Origin: Terriglobales bacterium
GTDB taxonomy: Bacteria > Acidobacteriota > Terriglobia > Terriglobales > Acidobacteriaceae
Direction of reading: 5' to 3'
Length of the DNA: 5,173 bases
NCBI GenBank assembly: GCA_030043575.1
Contig: JASHXK010000148.1
Span: forward strand, 1 to 5,173
Shown here: positions 4,672-5,173 of the stretch, piece after piece
How the letters are laid out: every line of letters starts with the position of its first letter
How positions within the stretch are numbered: position 1 is the stretch's first letter
Position numbers and translations under genes: made by a program
Notes under the pieces: generated by a model
What the model was told of the DNA's origin: nothing
Database searches by the model: none
The model's input: the letters and a program-made list of their open reading frames with translations, nothing else

Positions 4672-5173
4672 ATGTCCACTTCAACCAAGATGAATCCTGC
4701 CTCCGCCGCGGTGGGCGATCTGAAGTACCGTCTGCATCTGCACCAGCAGTTTCCTTCGAAGGTTGTCGACGAGAAGCACGACTTCATCGTCTACCTGCCG
4801 CCGATGTACGATGAGCAGCCCGACCGCCGTTTTCCCGTGCTCTACATGCAGGACGGGCAGAACCTCTTCGATCCCGAAACCTCCTTCACCAAGGGCAACT
4901 ACTGGCGCATGGGCGAGACCGCCGATGAGCTGACCCTCGCGGGAGCGATCGAGCCGCTGATCATCGTCGGCATCTACAACACCGGCAAGCATCGCATCGA
5001 CGAGTACACGCCGGTCGAGGACAAGCGCCTCGGCGGCGGCCAGGCCGATGCTTACGGCCAGATGCTGGTCGAGGAGCTGAAGCCCTTCGTTGACCGCGCC
5101 TATCGCACGCTGCCGGGCGAGGCCAATTGCGGGCTGGGCGGTTCGTCGCTGGGCGGGCTTGTGACGCTGTACC
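4672..5173 (+). CDS. Esterase-family alpha/beta hydrolase, N-terminal part (runs off right edge)
   Basis: An open frame from ATG 4672 continues to the window end, giving 167 codons. It belongs to the putative esterase (PF00756) group. After a variable start come a strand HDFIVYLPPMY (36-46), then RFPVLYMQDGQNLFDP (53-68), IEPLIIVGIYNTGKHRIDEYTP (93-114) and VEELKPFVDRAYRT (133-146). The nucleophile elbow is LGGSSLGGLVTLY, with G157-S-S159-L-G161 and S159 as the likely catalytic serine. The acid and histidine of the triad would lie past the edge. These blocks are typical of enterobactin-esterase/IroE-like and feruloyl-esterase-like enzymes, but the substrate is unknown. No signal peptide is seen. 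The start is uncertain: neither ATG 4672 nor ATG 4690 has a ribosome binding site, and the frame is open well upstream. It follows the VOC gene, possibly co-transcribed. Confidence 0.85.
   Translation, partial: MSTSTKMNPASAAVGDLKYRLHLHQQFPSKVVDEKHDFIVYLPPMYDEQPDRRFPVLYMQDGQNLFDPETSFTKGNYWRMGETADELTLAGAIEPLIIVGIYNTGKHRIDEYTPVEDKRLGGGQADAYGQMLVEELKPFVDRAYRTLPGEANCGLGGSSLGGLVTLY

Noticed and set aside
4681..4992. Minus-strand ORF opposite the second hydrolase
   Set aside because: The plus frame carries the esterase motifs with GSSLG and stays open to the edge; the minus frame is a shadow.

Overview
The window looks like chromosomal DNA of a free-living, moderately GC-rich bacterium. The likeliest group is Acidobacteriota (Terriglobia-like). 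This is inferred from the mix of genes and from intergenic palindromes with cores such as CGGCTAAAGCCG and GGCTTCAGCC, which I associate with that phylum. No rRNA or taxonomic marker protein is present, so the assignment is tentative. No CRISPR array, phage gene or intact transposase gene is visible.

Left part (1-836), mainly a minus-strand transcription region. An elongator tRNA-Met (CAT) gene lies at 421-497. A very good sigma70-type promoter (TTGACA, 17 bp, TAGAAT) lies upstream of it at 612-640. Past the tRNA, a second minus-strand promoter (151-179) and a strong ribosome binding site lead into the first 22 codons of a secreted protein or lipoprotein that runs off the left edge. A damaged copy of the tRNA 3' end lies at 298-318. 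A short palindromic insertion resembling a MITE, with 10-bp flanking direct repeats (648-743), sits just upstream of the tRNA promoter. A third, degenerate copy of its end lies at 782-803.

Middle (837-2861), plus strand. A PfkB-family sugar kinase is followed by a secreted YncE-like beta-propeller protein. They may be co-transcribed, but nothing shows a shared pathway.

Right part (2862-5173). The propeller gene converges on a minus-strand, tryptophan-rich esterase-like alpha/beta hydrolase (3131-3835). Divergent from that is a glyoxalase/VOC-fold protein (4101-4565), followed by the first 167 codons of a second esterase-family hydrolase cut by the right edge. The two intergenic gaps carry six short hairpins sharing a CTRAAG core. 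Four of them form an ordered, nested 140-bp structure (3923-4062) between the divergent genes.

The genes are ordinary metabolic accessory genes. The parts most worth a second look are the non-coding palindromic elements and the tRNA-end relic. I found no convincing new multi-gene system.
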